DNA of 64,000 nt from positions 1-64,000 of the forward strand of contig NZ_JAINVZ010000015.1 of NCBI RefSeq assembly GCF_019890615.1, given 5' to 3'. The stretch is from Streptantibioticus parmotrematis. GTDB taxonomy: Bacteria; Actinomycetota; Actinomycetes; Streptomycetales; Streptomycetaceae. The position numbers and the translations under genes were made by a program. Under the pieces are notes generated by a model. It made no database searches, was not told the origin of the DNA, and worked only from the letters and a program-made list of their open reading frames with translations. Positions 29,437-39,432 of the stretch are shown piece by piece. Every line of letters starts with the position of its first letter. The first letter of the stretch is position 1.

Positions 29437-30561
29437 TCAGCTTTCGCGGTACCGGTCGACGGCCCGCAGCGCGAGGCCGTGGCCCGGCGCCCCGTCGGCG
29501 CCCGGGCGGATGATGCCACCGGCCGGGTCGAGGATGCCGGAGAACAGGAGGTTCTCGATTCGTACGTGGTCGTGGAACCATTCCAGGTGGCGGAGGTTGG
29601 GGATGGCAGCGGCGGGATGTGCGTGCAGGTGGGGGGCGCAGTGCCCGGAAATCTGCAGGCCGTGTGCTTCGGCGAGGGCAGCGGCCCGCAGCCAGACCGT
29701 GATGCCGCCGCAACGGGTGACATCGGCCTGCAGGCAGTCCACCGCGCCGGCGGCGAGCATGTGGTGGAAGTAGGGGAGCGTGTAGCCGTACTCACCGGCC
29801 GTGACGTCGGCGTGTGCCACGGCGCGGACGCGGGCCAGGCCTGCCAGGTCGTCGGAGGAGACCGGTTCCTCGAACCAGGTGACGCCCTCTGAGTCGAGAT
29901 GGGCGGCGAGGCGTACCGCTTGCTTGGCGGTGTAGCCGCCGTTGGCGTCGACGTAGAGTTCGACGTCATCGCCGACGCTGTTCCTCGCGTCGCTGATCCG
30001 TTTCCGGTCCCGGTTCTCGGCGGTGCCCCAGGACTCTCCCACCTTGATCTTGACGCGCGGGATGCCGAGGTCCTCGGTCCAGGACCGCAGTTGGCGGTCC
30101 TGCTGTGCGGCGTCGTAGGTGGTGAAGCCGCCGCTGCCGTAGACGGGCACCTCGGAGCGGGCGGCACCCAGCAGCCTGGTCAGCGGCAGACCGAGCACGC
30201 GGGCCTTGAGGTCCCACAGGGCGATGTCCACCGCGGAGATCGCGTGGCCCGCGATGCCCGGACGGGCGGCGTTGCGCACCGTGCGGCTCATCGCCTCGTT
30301 GGCCGCCGGTACGTCCCACACCGGGCGTCCGGTGATGGCTTCGGCGAGGTGGGCTTCGATGACGGTGGCAGCGGCCGGAGAGGCGTAGCTCCAGCCGAGG
30401 CCCACTTCTCCGGCCGCGTGTACCTGGGCGACCACCAAAGTGGTGGCGTTCCAGGTGAGGGTGCCGTCGGCTTCGGGCGAGTCGGTGGGCACGGTGTAGA
30501 CCGCGGTCTCGACCGCTTCCACGACCGGCTCGTGGGGTACTTTCGGGCTGGGGTGACTCAT
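29437..30561 (-). CDS. Mandelate racemase/enolase-superfamily enzyme
   Basis: A 374-aa enolase-superfamily enzyme of the mandelate racemase subgroup, which abstracts the proton alpha to a carboxylate (racemase or sugar-acid dehydratase). The barrel shows the base motif RVKIKVGESWG (K-x-K), then metal-ligand strands ELYVDANGGY (Asp), TWFEEPVS (Glu) and VTAGEYGY (Glu). It also has the catalytic-type His in LQISGHCAPHLHAH. Substrate cannot be told from sequence. It is the last gene of a three-gene minus-strand operon, starting only 6 bp after the stop of the TPP-enzyme gene. Confidence 0.92.
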   Translation of the reverse strand: MSHPSPKVPHEPVVEAVETAVYTVPTDSPEADGTLTWNATTLVVAQVHAAGEVGLGWSYASPAAATVIEAHLAEAITGRPVWDVPAANEAMSRTVRNAARPGIAGHAISAVDIALWDLKARVLGLPLTRLLGAARSEVPVYGSGGFTTYDAAQQDRQLRSWTEDLGIPRVKIKVGESWGTAENRDRKRISDARNSVGDDVELYVDANGGYTAKQAVRLAAHLDSEGVTWFEEPVSSDDLAGLARVRAVAHADVTAGEYGYTLPYFHHMLAAGAVDCLQADVTRCGGITVWLRAAALAEAHGLQISGHCAPHLHAHPAAAIPNLRHLEWFHDHVRIENLLFSGILDPAGGIIRPGADGAPGHGLALRAVDRYRES

Positions 30562-30567
30562 GGGACG

Positions 30568-32385
30568 TCAGTCCTCGGCCCCTGGCCGGTCGTCACGGTG
30601 ACGGTGGCCGGGCAGCATCTCCTGCACCTTCGCCTTGATGCCCTGCCGGACCATGCCGGCGCGGTCGCTGTCGCCACGCAGGACCGAGGATGCCGCCGCT
30701 TCGATCTGCTCCAGGGAGGCGTGCGGCGGAATCGGGGGCACGGCCGGGTCGGTGCGAAAGTCGATGACGAACGGACGGTCGCAGGCCAGTGCGCTCTGCC
30801 AGGCGCCGTGTACCTCCTCGGGCTTCTCGACGCGGGCTCCTTGCAGCCCGATGGAGCGGGCGAAGTCCGCGTACGGCACGTCGGGCAGGCTCTGTGACGG
30901 CAGGAACTGCGGTGCTCCCTCCATTGCGCGCATCTCCCAGGTGACCTGGTTGAGGTCCTGGTTGTTCAAAACGGCGATGATCAGCCGCGGGTCTGACCAC
31001 TCGTGCCAGTACTTGGCGGCGGTGATGAGTTCGGCCATGCCGTTCATCTGCATGGCTCCGTCACCGACGAGGGCGATCGCGGGCCGGTCCGGGTGGGCGA
31101 ACTTCGCGCCGATCACGTACGGCACGCCTGGGCCCATGGTGGCGAGCGTGCCGGACAGCGAGCCGCGCATCTGGCCGCGCATCCGCAGATGGCGGGCGTA
31201 CCAGTTGGCAGAGGAACCCGAGTCGGCGGCCAGCATGACGTTGGGCGGCAGCAAGTCGTCGAGGGCGTGGACGACGTATTCGGGGTTGATGGGGTCGGCG
31301 TCGACCGCGGCGCGGCGCTGCATGACCTCCCACCACCGCGCGGTGTCCTTCTCGATCTTCTTCCGCCATGAGCCGGGCTTCTTGCGCTTCAGGTGCGGCA
31401 GCAGGGCTTTGAGTGTCGCCTGCGCGTCGCCGACGAGGTTGACCTCGAAGGGATAGCGCAGCCCGATCATGAACGGGTCGATGTCGATCTGCACCGCCCG
31501 GGCCTGGTCCAGCTCCGGCATGAACTGCGTGTACGGGAAGCTGGAGCCGATCACCACAAGGGTGTCGCAGTCCTGCATCAGTTCGTACGACGGACGGGTG
31601 CCGAGCAGCCCGATGGAGCCGGTGACGTAGGGCAGCTCATCGGAGAGAACGTCCTTGCCGAGCAGCGCCTTGGCGACGCCGGCGCCCAGCATGTCCGCGA
31701 GCTGCTCGACCTCAGCCCGGGCGGCCCGCGCGCCTTGGCCGACGAGGATCGCGACCTTCTCACCCGCGTTGAGCACCTCGGCGGCCCGCTGAAGGTCCGC
31801 GCCCGCGGGCACCGGCGCATACTCCCCCACGCCGAGGCTGGAGGGGACCATCTTGAAGGCGTGTGTGGGTGGCGAGTAGTCCAGTTCTTGGACATCGGCG
31901 GGGATGATCACGGCGGTGACTGACCGCTTGGCGTACGCGGTGCGGATCGCCCGGTCGATGACGTTCGGCAGTTGCTCGGGGACGGTGACCATCTCGCAGT
32001 ATTCGGAGGCCACGTCCTTGTACAGGCTCAGCAGGTCGACCTCCTGCTGGTAACTGCCGCCCATCGCACTGCGGTTGGTCTGCCCGACGATGGCCACGAC
32101 CGGGACGTGGTCGAGTTTGGCGTCATACAAACCGTTGAGCAGGTGAATCGCGCCGGGTCCTGACGTAGCCGCACACACGCCGACCTTGCCGGAGAACTTG
32201 GCGTAGCCGACGGCTTCGAAGGCGGCCATCTCCTCGTGCCGGGCTTGGATGAACTGCGGCTTGTTCTCGGCGCGGCCCCAGGCGGCCAGCAGGCCGTTGA
32301 TGCCGTCGCCCGCGTAGGAGAAGACGCGTTCGACGTCCCATTCACGCAGGCGGTGGAGCACGTAGTCGGACACCTTCATCGACAC
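30568..32385 (-). CDS. Thiamine-diphosphate enzyme, pyruvate oxidase/acetolactate synthase type
   Basis: A 605-aa ThDP-dependent enzyme. The PYR domain carries ARHEEMAAFEAVGYAKFSGK, then CAATSGPGAIHLLNGLYDAK (catalytic Glu and the GPG turn), near residues 48-90. A central Rossmann-like domain follows (GEKVAILVGQGARAARAEVE). The PP domain has the ThDP/Mg signature GDGAMQMNGMAELITA, then VLNNQDLNQVTW. The closest group by feel is bacterial pyruvate oxidase (PoxB-like), giving acetate, CO2 and electrons, but acetolactate-synthase-like decarboxylases are alternatives. It is middle gene of an operon with an FAD/FeS oxidoreductase. Confidence 0.92.
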   Translation of the reverse strand: MSMKVSDYVLHRLREWDVERVFSYAGDGINGLLAAWGRAENKPQFIQARHEEMAAFEAVGYAKFSGKVGVCAATSGPGAIHLLNGLYDAKLDHVPVVAIVGQTNRSAMGGSYQQEVDLLSLYKDVASEYCEMVTVPEQLPNVIDRAIRTAYAKRSVTAVIIPADVQELDYSPPTHAFKMVPSSLGVGEYAPVPAGADLQRAAEVLNAGEKVAILVGQGARAARAEVEQLADMLGAGVAKALLGKDVLSDELPYVTGSIGLLGTRPSYELMQDCDTLVVIGSSFPYTQFMPELDQARAVQIDIDPFMIGLRYPFEVNLVGDAQATLKALLPHLKRKKPGSWRKKIEKDTARWWEVMQRRAAVDADPINPEYVVHALDDLLPPNVMLAADSGSSANWYARHLRMRGQMRGSLSGTLATMGPGVPYVIGAKFAHPDRPAIALVGDGAMQMNGMAELITAAKYWHEWSDPRLIIAVLNNQDLNQVTWEMRAMEGAPQFLPSQSLPDVPYADFARSIGLQGARVEKPEEVHGAWQSALACDRPFVIDFRTDPAVPPIPPHASLEQIEAAASSVLRGDSDRAGMVRQGIKAKVQEMLPGHRHRDDRPGAED

Positions 32386-32436
32386 AGGCCTATCCTCTCG
32401 TCTCGTCAGTCGGTGGGCTTCACTCAGGGGCGGCGG

Positions 32437-35400
32437 CTATCTCCTCCTGAGGCGCACCAGCAGATACGCGGCTCCCGCGGCAGCACCAGCAGTGACCACG
32501 GCCGCGGCGGCGGTGGCGAGCCGAAGCGCGGCCGGCGCGGGAGCGGCGGGCCGTGCGGCTGCCTTTTCAGGACGATCGGCGGGTGCCGGGCCGTCGAGTG
32601 CGAGGGCCAGTGCCTCGGCGAGGTGCAGCGCGCCTCGGCCGGTGCCGCCTTGTTCGATCTGGGTGCGGCAGCTGAATCCGTCCGCGAGCACCAGGGCGTC
32701 CGGCGCGGTCTGCCGGATCGCGGGCAGCACGCCCAGCTCCGCGATCTGCATGGACAACTCGTGGTGGCCGGCCTCGAAGCCGAAGTTCCCGGCCAGTCCG
32801 CAGCAGCCCGCGTCGAGGACGTCGGCATCGATGCCCGCCCGGCGCATCAGTTCACGGTCGGCGTCGAACTTAGTGACCGCGTGCTGATGGCAGTGGGTCT
32901 GCACCGTTGCCGCCCTGGTCAGCCGGGGAGGCTGCCAGCCCTCGGGAGCACGTTGCAACAGCAGTTCGGAGAAGGTCAGGAACTGCCCGGCAAGCCGTTT
33001 GATGTCCTCGTCGTCCGGCATCAACTCGGGGGCGTCGACGCGGAAGACAGCGGTGCACGAAGGCTCCAGGCCGACGACCGGCGTGCCGGCCTCGATCCAC
33101 GGCCGCAGCACCTCCACACTCCGGCGCAGCATGCGCTGCGCCATGCCGAGCTGCCCGGTGGAGATCCAGGTCAGCCCACAGCACACCGCTTCGGTGGGAA
33201 CGGCCACCCGGAACCCTGCGTCTTCCAGCACTCGCACCGCGGACCTGGCCACAGCCGGGTGGAAGTACGTGCTGAAGGTGTCCGGCCACAACACGACAGC
33301 AAGGGGATCTCCTGGTTCCGGGGCCGGGGTGTCACGGGTACGCCACCACTGGACGAAGTCCTCCTCGGCGAACAGCGGCGCGTCCCGGTCGGCGACGCCG
33401 GCCAGGCGCTTGCCCAGCCGTGCAATGCCGGGAGCGCGCAGCACGGTGTTGACCAGGTGGGGGGCGATCCGCGACGCGCGGGCCCACACGGGAAGCCAGC
33501 CGAGCGCGTAGTGCGCCGCAGGCCGCAGCCGTCCCTGATAGTGATGGGAGAGGAACTCCGCCTTGTAGGTGGCCATGTCGACACCGACCGGACAGTCGGA
33601 CTTGCAGCCCTTGCAGGCCAGGCACAAGTCGAGGGCGTCGCGAACCTCCGTGGAGCGCCAGCCGTCGGTGACCGGCGAGTCGGAATGACCGCCGATCATC
33701 TCGAAGAGCAGCCGGGCGCGGCCCCGGGTGGAGTGCTCCTCCTCGCCCGTGGCCCGGTACGACGGACACATCACGCCGCCTTGGTGGCTGCGACAGTTGC
33801 CCACGCCGACACAGCGCATCACGGCCCGGTTGAAGGAATGGTCGTCGCCGGGGTAGCCGAAGCGGGCGTCGGAGTCGTCACGGGGACGCCAGTGCGGCCC
33901 GAGGCGGAGCTGTCCGTCCACCGGATTCGCGGCGACGACCTTGCCGGGGTTCATCCGGTCGTCGGGATCGAACAGGTCCTTGAACTCGCCAAACGCCGCT
34001 ACGAGCCGGTCACCGAACATCCTCGTCAGCAGCTCGCCGCGAGCTTGTCCGTCGCCGTGCTCCCCGCTCAACGACCCCCCGTAGGAAGCCACCAGGTCGG
34101 CCGCCTTGTGTAGGAAGGCACGGAAAGCGGCGACCCCCTCGGCGGTCCGCAGCTGGAAGGGGATGCGCGTGTGCACGCATCCCTGTCCGAAGTGGCCGTA
34201 CAGCGACGGGTGATCGTAGTCGAACTCGGCGAAGAGCTTCTTCAGGTCACGCAGGTAGTCACCGAGCCGTTCAGGCGGCACGGCTGAGTCCTCCCAGCCC
34301 TCCCATGTCTCCCGGTCGTCCGGCGGCCGGGCGGTGACGCCCAGGCCGGCTTCACGGGCCTTGAGCATCCGCTGCTCACGCTCCGGGTCCTCCGACAGGG
34401 CCACGGTCGGGTCGTTCTGGCTGCGCCCAAGACCGCGCAGCAGCTCGTGTGCTTGACGGTCGACATCCTGCTGATCGTCGCCGGCGAACTGCACCAGTAG
34501 CCAACTGTCGCCCTCGGGGAACGACTCCAGCGACTCCAGATGGGTTCCCTCTTCGCGCATCAGCTGCGCCATCCGGTCGTCCATCGCCTCCAATTGGGCG
34601 GGGTCACAGTGTTCCAGGACCCGGGGGACGTCGTCGGCGGCGACGCAGATATCGGGATACCCCAGGACGAGGATCGCCTGCGCGGCCGGGACAGGAACGA
34701 GGTCGAGCTCGGCGTGCAGCACGGTGACCAGGGTGCCCTCGCTTCCCACCAGAGCGCGGGCTACGTTCAGGCCGTTCTCGGGCAGCAGGTCGTCCAGGTT
34801 GTAACCGGAGACGCGGCGCGGGATTTTCGGGTAGCCCTGGCGGATGTCGGCCAGATACCGCTCGGCCAGTGCCCGCATGCCCGCATAGAGCTCAGCGCGG
34901 CGGCCACCGGCAGCGGCGATCTCGGCATACTCCTCAGGCGATGTGCGCCCCGTCCACATCCGGGTGCCGTCGTAGGTGAGCACCTCAAGGCGGCGGACGT
35001 TGTCCACGGTCTTGCCGTACGCCTGAGCCGAGGCACCGCATGAGTTGTTGCCGATCATCCCGCCGAGCGTGCAGTGGCTGTGCGTGGCGGGCTTCGGGCC
35101 GAACATCAGGCCGTACCGAACCAGCTGCCTGTTCAGCTCGTCCAGCACGATGCCCGGTTCGACCACACAGGTCCGGGCCCGCTCGTCGACCGAGACCAGC
35201 GCATCGCAGTGCTTCGTCCAGTCGATCACGACAGCGGTGTTCGTGCACTGTCCGCCCAGGCTGGTACCGCCTCCACGGGAGAGCACCGGTGCCCCGAACC
35301 GGGCGCACACCGCCACCGCGGCAGCCCCGGCATCGACCGTACGAGGGACTACCACCCCCACCGGGACCTGCCGGTAGTTGGAGCCGTCCGTGACGTAGGC

Positions 35401-35523
35401 ACCACGGCTGCCCGCGTCGAAACGCACCTCACCGTCCACCCTCGCGCGCAGAGCACGCTCCAAAGCTGCGACGTCGAGTCCTGCGGGGTTTTCCCCAGCG
35501 GGCTGCTGTCGTGCGGTCGTCAT
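32437..35523 (-). CDS. FAD-linked oxidoreductase fused to FeS/CCG domains (D-lactate dehydrogenase-like)
   Basis: A 1028-aa fusion. Residues about 40-190 form the FAD-binding PCMH domain (PVLSRGGGTSLGGQCTNTAV, then GGMIGNNSCGASAQAYGKTV). Residues 270-520 form the FAD-oxidase C domain (HGDGQARGELLTRMFGDRLV). A ferredoxin-type motif follows near 628 (CLACKGCKSDCPVGVDMATY). Two CCG domains of GlpC/LutA type come next (AVCCGLTWIS, and DAGCCGLAGNFGFEAGHHEL). A C-terminal hydrophobic helix (ATAAAAVVTAGAAAGAAYLL) and Arg-rich tail may anchor it to the membrane. It probably oxidises a 2-hydroxyacid and passes electrons to the quinone pool. First gene of the operon. Confidence 0.92.
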   Translation of the reverse strand: MTTARQQPAGENPAGLDVAALERALRARVDGEVRFDAGSRGAYVTDGSNYRQVPVGVVVPRTVDAGAAAVAVCARFGAPVLSRGGGTSLGGQCTNTAVVIDWTKHCDALVSVDERARTCVVEPGIVLDELNRQLVRYGLMFGPKPATHSHCTLGGMIGNNSCGASAQAYGKTVDNVRRLEVLTYDGTRMWTGRTSPEEYAEIAAAGGRRAELYAGMRALAERYLADIRQGYPKIPRRVSGYNLDDLLPENGLNVARALVGSEGTLVTVLHAELDLVPVPAAQAILVLGYPDICVAADDVPRVLEHCDPAQLEAMDDRMAQLMREEGTHLESLESFPEGDSWLLVQFAGDDQQDVDRQAHELLRGLGRSQNDPTVALSEDPEREQRMLKAREAGLGVTARPPDDRETWEGWEDSAVPPERLGDYLRDLKKLFAEFDYDHPSLYGHFGQGCVHTRIPFQLRTAEGVAAFRAFLHKAADLVASYGGSLSGEHGDGQARGELLTRMFGDRLVAAFGEFKDLFDPDDRMNPGKVVAANPVDGQLRLGPHWRPRDDSDARFGYPGDDHSFNRAVMRCVGVGNCRSHQGGVMCPSYRATGEEEHSTRGRARLLFEMIGGHSDSPVTDGWRSTEVRDALDLCLACKGCKSDCPVGVDMATYKAEFLSHHYQGRLRPAAHYALGWLPVWARASRIAPHLVNTVLRAPGIARLGKRLAGVADRDAPLFAEEDFVQWWRTRDTPAPEPGDPLAVVLWPDTFSTYFHPAVARSAVRVLEDAGFRVAVPTEAVCCGLTWISTGQLGMAQRMLRRSVEVLRPWIEAGTPVVGLEPSCTAVFRVDAPELMPDDEDIKRLAGQFLTFSELLLQRAPEGWQPPRLTRAATVQTHCHQHAVTKFDADRELMRRAGIDADVLDAGCCGLAGNFGFEAGHHELSMQIAELGVLPAIRQTAPDALVLADGFSCRTQIEQGGTGRGALHLAEALALALDGPAPADRPEKAAARPAAPAPAALRLATAAAAVVTAGAAAGAAYLLVRLRRR

Positions 35524-36275
35524 ACGTGCCTTCCCCTGTCATGCTCACCATCACCTCCGCCGTGTGACATGGGGCGGCGGAGCTGATCCGTCAGTAGCCG
35601 AGCGCGGTCTTCAGCTCTGTCTCGTCATGGTCGAACGCCACTCGTGGTCGTGCTTCCACCCTCGCCTGGCAGCTGGGCTTCGGGTCATGGCGGATCGAGG
35701 GGAATCGCCGCCCGGCTTGAATGCCGAAATGCCGGTCTGGAGAGCGCATGCTGGGCAATACCTCGTGTACCGGTCGGCTCCGTTGCTTGGGGCCCTCTCG
35801 TCTGCTGAACGCTCGAGCCTGTGGACACGATCGCCGCCTTTCGTGGTCATCGCAGCTGTCCGGGTAGACCCACCGCCCGTGCAGAGGCCGTGGGTCACCG
35901 CCGTTCCGCCTGCCCACTACGGCACCGAGTAGGCCCAGCGGATGCAGAGTCAGAAGCCGTGCGCCGCCCGACTCCCCAGCCGTTCCCTCATCAGGTCCGG
36001 CCGGGCCCGTACCGCACACCACCCCGGTACCCGGTGTAACCGCTAAGGCCCTCCATCGCGGCAATATCCCCCCGATGGCCGCCCACACGGCCTTTCCCCA
36101 TCCCGGGTGCCGGAGAACTTCCGCATCGCGCGCAACCGTCAGGCCCAGCGTCACCTGAACCACACCAGCGGGCCCACGCGATCCTCAGGATCGCCCCCAT
36201 CAGGCGACCCTGCCGTTGCCGGTCGGTATCGGGGGCATGCGGAGGACGCGAGCGGCGCAGGCCAGGGACAGCACT
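35524..36275. other. Intergenic 752 bp without recognisable gene
   Basis: Open frames exist on both strands, but their codon bias is weak and I recognise no protein. It must include the promoter of the 29437-35523 operon, next to 35524. It may be the remains of a lost gene. Confidence 0.4.
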
Positions 36276-37295
36276 TCAGTGCCTCCGGCCGCGCAAGGCC
36301 ATGACGAGGAGCGCGGCCGACACGGCGGACGACCCCGCGGCCACCGCGCCCCAGGTGATCAGAGGATGCTGCGCGGCCCACAGTTGCGGAGCGCGGCCGT
36401 GTGCCTGCCTGTCGAAAGCCCCGTGCGCGCCGAAGTCATGACCATCGTCGCCGTCCAAGGGCGCCCACAGGTTGTCCGGCCGGTCCGCGGACACCTGCTG
36501 GCTCGTCTGCTGGGAGTCGTATCCGGTGCGACCCAGATACCGGTCAAGCAGAGAGGGCACCAGCCTGTTGGCAAGGACCGTCGCGACCGTGGAAGCGCCA
36601 ACGTAATACTGCTTGCGCCGCGGGTGGTCAGCGGCGTACACGACCGCGCGCGCAGCGATCTCCGGTTGATAGATCGGCGGCACGGGCTGGGGATGCCTCG
36701 GGAGGCGTGAGAGAACCCAGGAGAACTGCGGGGTGTTGACCGCGGGCATCTGGACCGCGGTGATGTGAACGTTGCTGTTGTTGTGGAGCAGTTCGGTGCG
36801 GACGGAGGAGGTAAAGCCGTTGACCGCGTGCTTGGCCCCGCAGTACGCCGATTGCAACGGGATGGACCGCTCGCCGAGCGCGGAGCCGACCTGGACGATG
36901 GTGCCCGTCTTCCGGGGCAGCATCCGGGCCAGGGCCGCCTGGGTGCCGTGGACATAGCCGAGGTAGGTCACTTCCGTGACACGTTTGAACTCCTCCGCTC
37001 GGATATCGGTGAAGGGCGCGAACACCGAGGTGAACGCCACGTTGACCCACACATCGATGGGTCCGAACGCGTTCTCGACGGCGTCGGCTGCGGCTTCGAC
37101 CTGCGCCGCGTCCGCGACATCGGTCGGCACGAGATACGCCCTGCCGCCCGCTTCCTCGACATCGCGGGCCGCCGCCTCCAGTCCGGCACGGCCTCGGGCG
37201 AGCAGGCCGACGTTCGCACCGCGCTGGGCGAACGCCCGAGCGACGGCTCGGCCGATGCCGCCACTGGCTCCCGTGACGACCACGGTCTGGCTCAT
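36276..37295 (-). CDS. Short-chain dehydrogenase/reductase with C-terminal membrane helix
   Basis: A 339-aa SDR protein, starting at ATG 37295, where AGGAAGGGG stands 6 nt upstream; a frame start 30 nt earlier lacks this. The Rossmann motif TGASGGIGRAVARAFAQRG lies at residues 8-26. The catalytic Ser is in QVGSALGERS and the Y-x3-K pair is in SAYCGAKHAVNGF. Residues 250-310 are a non-catalytic extension. The end contains one hydrophobic helix (WGAVAAGSSAVSAALLVMAL) followed by RGRRH, suggesting membrane attachment. It lies 33 bp downstream of the GH15 gene in the same operon. Confidence 0.92.
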   Translation of the reverse strand: MSQTVVVTGASGGIGRAVARAFAQRGANVGLLARGRAGLEAAARDVEEAGGRAYLVPTDVADAAQVEAAADAVENAFGPIDVWVNVAFTSVFAPFTDIRAEEFKRVTEVTYLGYVHGTQAALARMLPRKTGTIVQVGSALGERSIPLQSAYCGAKHAVNGFTSSVRTELLHNNSNVHITAVQMPAVNTPQFSWVLSRLPRHPQPVPPIYQPEIAARAVVYAADHPRRKQYYVGASTVATVLANRLVPSLLDRYLGRTGYDSQQTSQQVSADRPDNLWAPLDGDDGHDFGAHGAFDRQAHGRAPQLWAAQHPLITWGAVAAGSSAVSAALLVMALRGRRH

Positions 37296-37328
37296 GGACA
37301 ACCCCTTCCTGTGGGTAGGGCACAACGT

Positions 37329-39113
37329 TCAAGCCGACGCCCATGGGCCGGCGAGGCGTGTCGCGCATTCGAGCATGAGGGCGTGGACGAAGGCCTGGGG
37401 GAGGTTGCCGCGCATCTGGCGCTGGGTGACGTCGTACTCCTCGGAGAACAGGCCCGGCGGTCCGCAGGCGGCGCGGTTGCGCTCGAACCAGCGGTACGCG
37501 GCGGCCTCGTGGCCTTGCTGATGTTCCGCCAAGGCGGTGATGAACCCGCACAGGAGGAAGGCTCCCTCCGCCGCGCCCAGGGCGCGGCCGTCATGGCGGA
37601 ATCGGTAGGCGAAGTGATCATCAGTCAGTTGGTCGGTGTAGGCGCGCAGGGTGGCGATGGTCCGCGGGTCGTCAGCAGGCAGGGCTCCACGCAGCGGGGG
37701 CAGCAGGAGCGCCCCGTCAAGGCCGGGATCGTCCGGAGAGCGTTGCCAGCGGCCGGTGGGATGCAGGCTCGTGGCGGAGGCGTCGGCCACCAATCGGTCG
37801 GCCAGCGCGCTCCATTCGGCAGCCTGCCGCCCGCCGGGTCTGTCCGCGGCGGCCAGAGCGCGCAGCCCCGCGGCGCAGATGAGCTGACTGTGCGTCCATC
37901 GACGCGGTGACAGTTCCCACACGCCGGCATCGGGCTCGCTCCAACGTCGGGCGATCGCCTCGGCGCCGATCCGGGCGGCCCGCCGCCCGTCGGCGTCCAG
38001 CCGGTCGTGGCGTGCCGCGTCGGCGAACAGCAGCAGCGCCTCGCCGAACGCATCGAGCTGGAACTGCTGTGTGACGTGGTTCCCGACCAGATCGAAACCG
38101 CCCGGATAGCCGGGCAGGTCAAGGCGGTGCTGATCGGGGATGGGGCGGCCGTCGACCCGGTAGGCAGGTGCCATGGTGGGGCCGTCTTCGAGCAGCCGGG
38201 CCGTGGTGAAGCGCACCGCATCGTCCAGGAGGCCGTAGGCGCCCGCAGCGGCGACTGCGTGGCCCGCGTAGCACTGATCGCGGATCCACACATAGCGATA
38301 GTCGTAGTTGCGGCCTTCCTCGGCTCGCTCCGGCAAGCTCGTTGTGGTGGCGGCCACCATGCCTCCTGAGGACCCGGTCAGGCCCCGCAAGGCCGTGTAG
38401 GCGTGGCGCGCGTCTCTGGTGGCGATGGTGTGATCCAGTGCGGGGACCTGCCCGCGCCACGCTGCCAGTGTCGTCTCCCACATCTGACCGGGGTCGGGCG
38501 TGAGGCTGGGCAACGGCTTGTCGCTGACCTCCAGGACGAGATCGTGGTGCGCTCCGGGCTGCACAGTCAGATCCATCGCCAGCTGGTGTTCGCCTCCGGC
38601 GGCCGGACGGGCCTGCGAGCCACCCGACCAGCGGATCCGCAGATCGCCGCTGCGACCGCTCCACACCCCCGCGTCATCGCGGGTCAGGTCCTCGAAGGGA
38701 TGTCGGTCGAAACCGGCACCCGGCTGCAGGACGACGGCCAACCGCGCAGGCGCATCATGGGCGATGACGCGCCTCAGGACGACCGCGCGGTGCGGGTCAC
38801 CAGGAAACGCCAGCGCCTCACGGCATTCGACCAGGCCGTCCTGCGTCACCCAGCGGCTGCGCCAGATCAGTGAGCCTTCCTCGTAATAGCCACCCCACAC
38901 GCATCGCCCCACCGGCGTGATCACATAACTACTGCCGCCGCCGATCAGCGAGGAGAAGACGGCGTCGGAATCCCAGCGCGGTACGCACATCCATGCGAAG
39001 TCGCCGCGTGGTCCGACCAGGATGCCCCGCTCGCCATCCGCAAGCAGCGCGTACTGCCGCAAGGGATGCGGTGGAAGCACACCGGACCCGAGCCTGTCCG
39101 ATTTCTGCGCCAT
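37329..39113 (-). CDS. Glycoside hydrolase family 15 (glucoamylase/trehalase-like)
   Basis: A 594-aa cytoplasmic GH15 enzyme, starting at ATG 39113, preceded by AAAGGAG. The N-terminal beta domain (about 1-220) contains QYALLADGERGILVGPRGDF, then AWMCVPRWDSDAVFSSLIGG. The (alpha/alpha)6 barrel holds EEGRNYDYRYVWIRDQCYAG, typical of GH15, and then the helical repeats. The C-terminal part carries FLLCGFITALAEHQQGHEAA and LFSEEYDVTQRQMRGNLPQA, near a catalytic Glu. No signal peptide is present, so the substrate is probably an intracellular glucan, dextrin or trehalose. Osmoprotection is a plausible role given the SigB-type neighbours. Confidence 0.93.
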   Translation of the reverse strand: MAQKSDRLGSGVLPPHPLRQYALLADGERGILVGPRGDFAWMCVPRWDSDAVFSSLIGGGSSYVITPVGRCVWGGYYEEGSLIWRSRWVTQDGLVECREALAFPGDPHRAVVLRRVIAHDAPARLAVVLQPGAGFDRHPFEDLTRDDAGVWSGRSGDLRIRWSGGSQARPAAGGEHQLAMDLTVQPGAHHDLVLEVSDKPLPSLTPDPGQMWETTLAAWRGQVPALDHTIATRDARHAYTALRGLTGSSGGMVAATTTSLPERAEEGRNYDYRYVWIRDQCYAGHAVAAAGAYGLLDDAVRFTTARLLEDGPTMAPAYRVDGRPIPDQHRLDLPGYPGGFDLVGNHVTQQFQLDAFGEALLLFADAARHDRLDADGRRAARIGAEAIARRWSEPDAGVWELSPRRWTHSQLICAAGLRALAAADRPGGRQAAEWSALADRLVADASATSLHPTGRWQRSPDDPGLDGALLLPPLRGALPADDPRTIATLRAYTDQLTDDHFAYRFRHDGRALGAAEGAFLLCGFITALAEHQQGHEAAAYRWFERNRAACGPPGLFSEEYDVTQRQMRGNLPQAFVHALMLECATRLAGPWASA

Positions 39114-39432
39114 AGGCGCTCCTTTCACCTCGCCCCGAGGGCGGCCTGCTGCTCAGCCCTGACAGACCACCGCTGACGGCCCGCTCGCGCCGCCAGGCCC
39201 GGCATGGCACATGCCCCTCGTAGTGACACGGCGCCTAACCGGTAACCGTCGAAGGAAACTGAAACCTGCGCTTTCGGGATGTGCTTCTCTTGCTGGAACA
39301 GTTCCGCTGCGGGAACGCGAGCTCCTAGGTGAGGGTGTGCCACCAGCCTTACGAGGGAAACACGAGTGGTCTCAACAGACGAGTTCCGGCGCGCACCCAG
39401 CGGCGACGCTCCGTTGAGTAAGGTCAAGGGCT
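39114..39432. promoter_or_regulatory. Divergent promoter region between the GH15 and STAS genes
   Basis: A 319-bp region separates two divergently transcribed genes and must hold both promoters. On the minus strand GTTT, then 15 nt, then GGTTAG lies roughly 130 nt before the GH15 start, only loosely like the SigB-type GTTT/GGGTAY pair. No gene is seen in it. Confidence 0.3.

Noticed and set aside
28286-29713. A 475-codon hemerythrin-like ORF
   Set aside because: Only the last 186 codons show the hemerythrin fold and a ribosome site; the upstream extension is Arg/Pro-rich noise.
39150-39260. SigB-type promoter upstream of the GH15 gene
   Set aside because: GTTT with 15-nt spacing to GGTTAG matches the -10 consensus only loosely; it is not strong enough to call.
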